From: Xenopus tropicalis
Taxonomy: Eukaryota > Chordata > Amphibia > Anura > Pipidae
DNA: 64,000 nt
NCBI RefSeq assembly: GCF_000004195.4
Contig: NC_030678.2
Location: 89,838,904-89,902,903 of the forward strand
Reading direction: 5' to 3'
The position numbers and the translations under genes are program-made. Shown piece after piece: positions 60,611 to 64,000 of this stretch; positions within the stretch are counted from its first letter, which is position 1; every line of letters starts with the position of its first letter. The notes below the pieces were generated by a model. The model had not been told where the DNA came from, searched no databases, and saw nothing but the letters and a program-made list of their open reading frames with translations.

Positions 60611-60862
60611 GCACATTAGTAAATAATGTTATGCCCCAGTAATGTAGATTTAGTTTCTCTTAAAGCAGTCCAAAGCCAAATTTTAATAATTGAAGGAATT
60701 TTGGCTTGCAACATTTAAGCCAGACATCAGTGAATTAAACTAATTTGTTGCACAAATTCGTAAGTTAGTGTCAGGTACTCTAGTGAAAAAAAAGAAAATG
60801 GAAAAACATCTCCATGCACTAAAGTTGTATCTAATCCATAAATCTTTGTTGTCTCTTTGCAG

Positions 60863-61033
60863 AACCCAGACTCCAAAATGATGCAGATAAATCTTACAGG
60901 CTTTTTAAATGGCAAAAATGCTCGAGAGTTCATGGGTGAGCTGTGGCCACTACTGCTGAGTGCCCAAGAAAATATTGCTGGTATACCTTCCGCATTTTTG
61001 GAGCTTAAAAAGGAAGAGATAAAACAGAGACAA
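60863..61033 (+). CDS. srrm1: SRRM1 coding exon 4 (residues 79-135, end of PWI domain)
   Basis: The acceptor ...ctctttgcag ends at 60862 and the donor GTAAGA starts at 61034. The exon is 171 nt, 57 codons, phase 0, starting NPDSKMMQINLTGFLNG and ending KKEEIKQRQ. It completes the PWI domain (roughly residues 27-126). The next exon of the family begins with an IEQEKLAS-like sequence. I did not see it in 61034-64000, so the gene runs past the window edge, and the RS-rich bulk of the protein (about 900 residues in vertebrates) is not here. Confidence 0.95.
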
Positions 61034-61691
61034 GTAAGAGTTCAAATACATTTACTTTTTTCATACAAATGTTAAACTTGAGTAAAATTTTATTAAATGC
61101 CGAGCCTTTTAGTATAAAGGTATCTTGTCAGATCTGCTATAGATTGTTCCTCTTTTAGTGCTAAAACTTTGTTTCACACACACATCCTTCTGTAACTGAC
61201 ATAGTAACCCTCTAACTGCCTGCAAATAATTACAGTCCAGATGAAGTGTACGTTCCCCCAACTCAGTGTTAGATTAAAAGTTACCTTCATCAGAGTGCTG
61301 TAAATATGCTGCAGCTTTGATCCTTTATGTACCTGCAATTTATATAGGTTGTTGATATTCCTTCCCTATAAGTGCACAGCACTACCATTTCTGTTCACCA
61401 TGTATTGGGGCTAAATACTAGTTAATTTTTTTTCGGTTGTACACAGGCTATGATATATCCGTTCTTATCTCCAAAAGGGACTTCTGTCAAAATTGCATAG
61501 GCTGTGCATAAGAGCACAATGAGTAAACAGTGTTGTGGGTGGCAGTAAGATCTGAGATACAGTAAACTAATTTACAAAAGCTGTATACATCCATTACTTA
61601 TATGCAGTACAAATTTTGATAATTTTTAGCATTGCACATTTTTATAGCATGATGCTTATCTGCATAAGTACTTTTTCTGGCAAATAAGTAA

Positions 61692-62260
61692 TTAAAGGAG
61701 AAGGAAAGGCTTTGGAAAGTTATGACACCTTTAGATAAAGCCCCCTGGTGCCTCCTAAAACGCTACTGTAATTTCCTTCGCTGAGATCTCCTACTGATTT
61801 AATCCTTCTTGAAAGATTTGTGCCGTTTGTAAGGCTGGCGTCCATTTCCACTGCGCATGCGCACAAGTTTTTTTTTTTTTTTCTTTCCCTCAAACACTGA
61901 CCTCGGCGCGTCACGCTGCTCTGTGAGATGTAAACACAGGGATGGCTCTGCAGATCAATGCATCCGCTGGCCCAGGAATTTTTGTGCTAGAGAGCAAAAC
62001 GAAGTTGCACAGAATGAGACCAGGTACTTGGTTTTGGGGCAGAATATTGCAGAGTTCAAGGTTAACAAAGCAAGGCACAGCTAAGCATGGGCAAAGTCTT
62101 ACTAATAATATCATGACTAATTTGGAATTTTATCTGTTAAAACTTGGCTTCCGGCCATTTGAAAAAAGGCGATACGGCGATGCAGGGGAAGTATGCACTA
62201 TGCGGCGATCGATCCTAGCCTGACTCCTTCCTATACAGAAGGAATCAATCGATCCTTTAA
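61692..62260. mobile_element. Probable T2/Kolobok-like element downstream of SRRM1 exon 4
   Basis: Begins TTAAAGGAGAAGGAAAGGC, a typical frog T2 end, and TTAA recurs at 62257-62260 after ATCGATCC. Terminal similarity is weak, so the right boundary is uncertain. Interior has CTGCGCATGCGCA. Confidence 0.5.
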
Positions 62261-62353
62261 ATGTTGCTCACGAGTAAAAAAAAGTTTGGGGGGACCCCTG
62301 CCTTAATGATTTACTTGTAGAAAATATTAGTGAAGATTTACTACTTAGCCCTT

Positions 62354-62642
62354 TTAGGGCTGTGACACTGGGGGAGATTAGTTGTGCCACGTCAATTCTC
62401 CATTGTCGCGGGCGACTAATCTCCCCGCAATGCCATCCCACTGGCTAGAATGTAAATTGCCAGTGGAATGGCAAAACCCCGCGCCGCAATTTGCCGAAGT
62501 TTCCTCTCAAGGCAATTTCGGCGACTTTGGCAAATCATGGCGCCGCGTATGCCATCCCAGTGGTGATTTGCATTCTAGCTGGTGGGATTGCATTGCAGGG
62601 TGATTATTCGCCCTCGACAGCGGAGATTTGTTGTGTCACGAA
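62354..62642. mobile_element. Palindromic MITE related to the Harbinger-like element
   Basis: Contains GGGGGAGATTAG, GGGCGACTAATCTCCCC, and mirrored CACTGGCTAGAATG / CATTCTAGCTGGTG and CCATCCCACTGG / CCAGTGGGATGG-type arms. Ends TGTGACAC / GTGTCACG are short. Same motif vocabulary as 7219-7523. Confidence 0.55.
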
Positions 62643-62875
62643 AAGTTTACAGAGGCTGTTACCCTGGAATCCAGTGTGGGTATAGTGATATGCTATTGAT
62701 ATGAACAAATATTGTATTTACATACAAATTTCCTCAAAACTATGCCATTGTAGGTATTCAAACTAACTCCTATATAATGCACAATTCAGCAGAAAAGTGC
62801 TGCAGAAAAGCTATTTATATTGTTAGTAAATAATGAAAGCCTAGACTATGCTTCTATCTACTCGGGCTTAATGTA

Positions 62876-63400
62876 CAGTAGTGGAAAGTTTGTGAACCCT
62901 TTAAAATAATTTTTATATGAATGTGACCTAAAACATCATCTGATTTTCAAACAAGTCTTTAAAAGTAGATGAAGAAAATCTAGTTAAACAAAACAAAATA
63001 TTTGGTCAAAAAATGATCCAATAACATATCTGCGTGTGACAAAGGGTAAGTGAATCGTGCTCTCGGTATTTGGTGTGAGCCCCTTGTGCAGCAATAACTG
63101 CAGCTAACTGTTGATCAGTACTGCACATCGACTCGGAGGAATTTTAGCCCGTTCCTCCATACAGAAAAGCTTCAGCTCTTGGATGTTGGTTGGTTTCCTC
63201 ACATGAACTGCTTGCTTTAGCTGTTGCCTTTACATTTCACTTGGATTAAAGTCAAGACTTTGGCTTGGCCAGGCCCAGATGCGGCAAAACAAGCCCAAAT
63301 CAGAACACTCCTTCCACTATGTTTCACAGATATGGTTCTTATGCTGGAATGCAGTGTTTTTCTTTCTCCAAATGTAACCCCCACTTAGCTCCATTGCCAG
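62876..63400 (-). mobile_element. Tc1/mariner transposon remnant
   Basis: GTGGAAAGTTTGTGAACCCT, ATGTGACCTAAAACATCATC, CCCCTTGTGCAGCAATAACT and GGAATTTTAGCCCGTTCCTC are landmarks of a Tc1/mariner element widespread in fish and frogs. On the minus strand, 63270-63355 encodes broken transposase (KHSGRSVLIWACFAASG-like). A large internal part is missing between about 63270 and the preceding block. Confidence 0.7.
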
Positions 63401-63561
63401 ATTTCCTATGGATGCAGAATTTTTTTTAAAAATATTAGACAACCTAGGGCCACCCTAGGCAGAGGCCCTTGAGTGCCTTAATATAAATATGGCCCTGTAT
63501 AGAACTATTGCTTGCACTGCAGTATATGCAACATTTGGTGCTGTTTGTCATCTTTAATATA

Positions 63562-63845
63562 CAGGTAATGGGATCCCTTATCCAGAAAGTTCCGAATTAC
63601 AGAAAGGCCGTCTCCCATAGACTCCATTATAAGCAAATTATGATTTCCTTTTTCTTTGTAATTTATAAAACCGTACCTTGTACTTAATCCTAACTAAGAT
63701 ATAATTAATCCTTATTGGAGGCAAAACAATGTTATTGGGTTTATTCAATATTTAAATGATTTTTAACAATGGAGATTCCAATTATGGAAAGATCCCTTAC
63801 CCTGAAAACCCCAGGTCCTGAGCATTCTGGGTAACAGGTTTCATT
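63562..63845. mobile_element. TATCC-family MITE, copy 7
   Basis: From CAGGTAATGGGATCCCTTAT to GGGTAACAGGTTTCATT, preceded by TA. It contains TCCCATAGACTCCATTATAA and ACTAAGATATAATTAATCCT. Right terminus lost. Confidence 0.65.
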
Positions 63846-64000
63846 AAATTTCCAGAAAGATGTTCTGTGTTTACGCCATAAAATATAACTTTTAATAATT
63901 GCTAATTAAAAAGACCTGGGGTTGTGGCTAATGACAGCCGCGTGTTGAGAGAAACGGGTGGGAGAGCTGGTGCAAATTGTGTTGGCTGTAACTATCTGAA

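Noticed and set aside
61034..64000. Possible SRRM1 exon 5
   Set aside because: No sequence encoding the family's IEQEKLAS-like continuation with splice sites was seen.

Overview
The window looks like vertebrate, almost certainly frog (Xenopus-type), genomic DNA. It is AT-rich and intron-dominated. Only two recognisable host genes are present, and most of the rest is transposon-derived: TTAA-flanked T2/Kolobok-like MITEs, hAT and Harbinger MITEs, a CR1/L2-type LINE and Penelope-like elements. I cannot separate X. tropicalis from X. laevis by eye.

Host genes. The last coding exon of RUNX3 lies at 9787-10304 (+) and ends in the VWRPY Groucho/TLE-binding tail, so 1-9786 is most simply its last intron. 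A probable 3'UTR follows, with the first AATAAA I found at 11710. SRRM1 (SRm160) begins at 54246 (+), after a CpG-rich promoter. Its first four coding exons (54246-54266, 56600-56689, 58324-58446, 60863-61033) encode residues 1-135, including the PWI domain; the SR-rich remainder lies beyond the window. The two genes are in tandem. I saw no CLIC4 exon between them, although CLIC4 separates them in human.

Intergenic and repeat layout. 1-9786: intron with two GGGGCTGATTTA-type MITEs, a TATCC-family MITE, a SPIN-like hAT MITE, Harbinger and pogo-like MITEs. 11.9-37.5 kb: microsatellites, T2 elements, a palindromic 'snap-back' retroelement at 29.5 kb with a 17-bp target duplication, a 915-bp hAT element holding a minisatellite, and other MITEs. 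37.5-39.84 kb: a satellite-like tandem array with two alternating unit types. 39.85-47.88 kb: a nested complex of two tandem, minus-strand Penelope-like elements (RT plus GIY-YIG) interrupted by a 5'-truncated CR1/L2 LINE, a T2 MITE and a hairpin MITE. 48-54 kb: more MITEs, foldbacks and a second copy of the 29.5-kb retroelement. 62.9-63.4 kb: a Tc1/mariner remnant.

No tRNA, rRNA, CRISPR or operon-like structure was recognised. The most notable items are the palindromic retroelement at 29.5 kb, the tandem Penelope-like complex with shared and private lesions, a natural empty/filled TTAA site pair, and the SPIN-type hAT copy.
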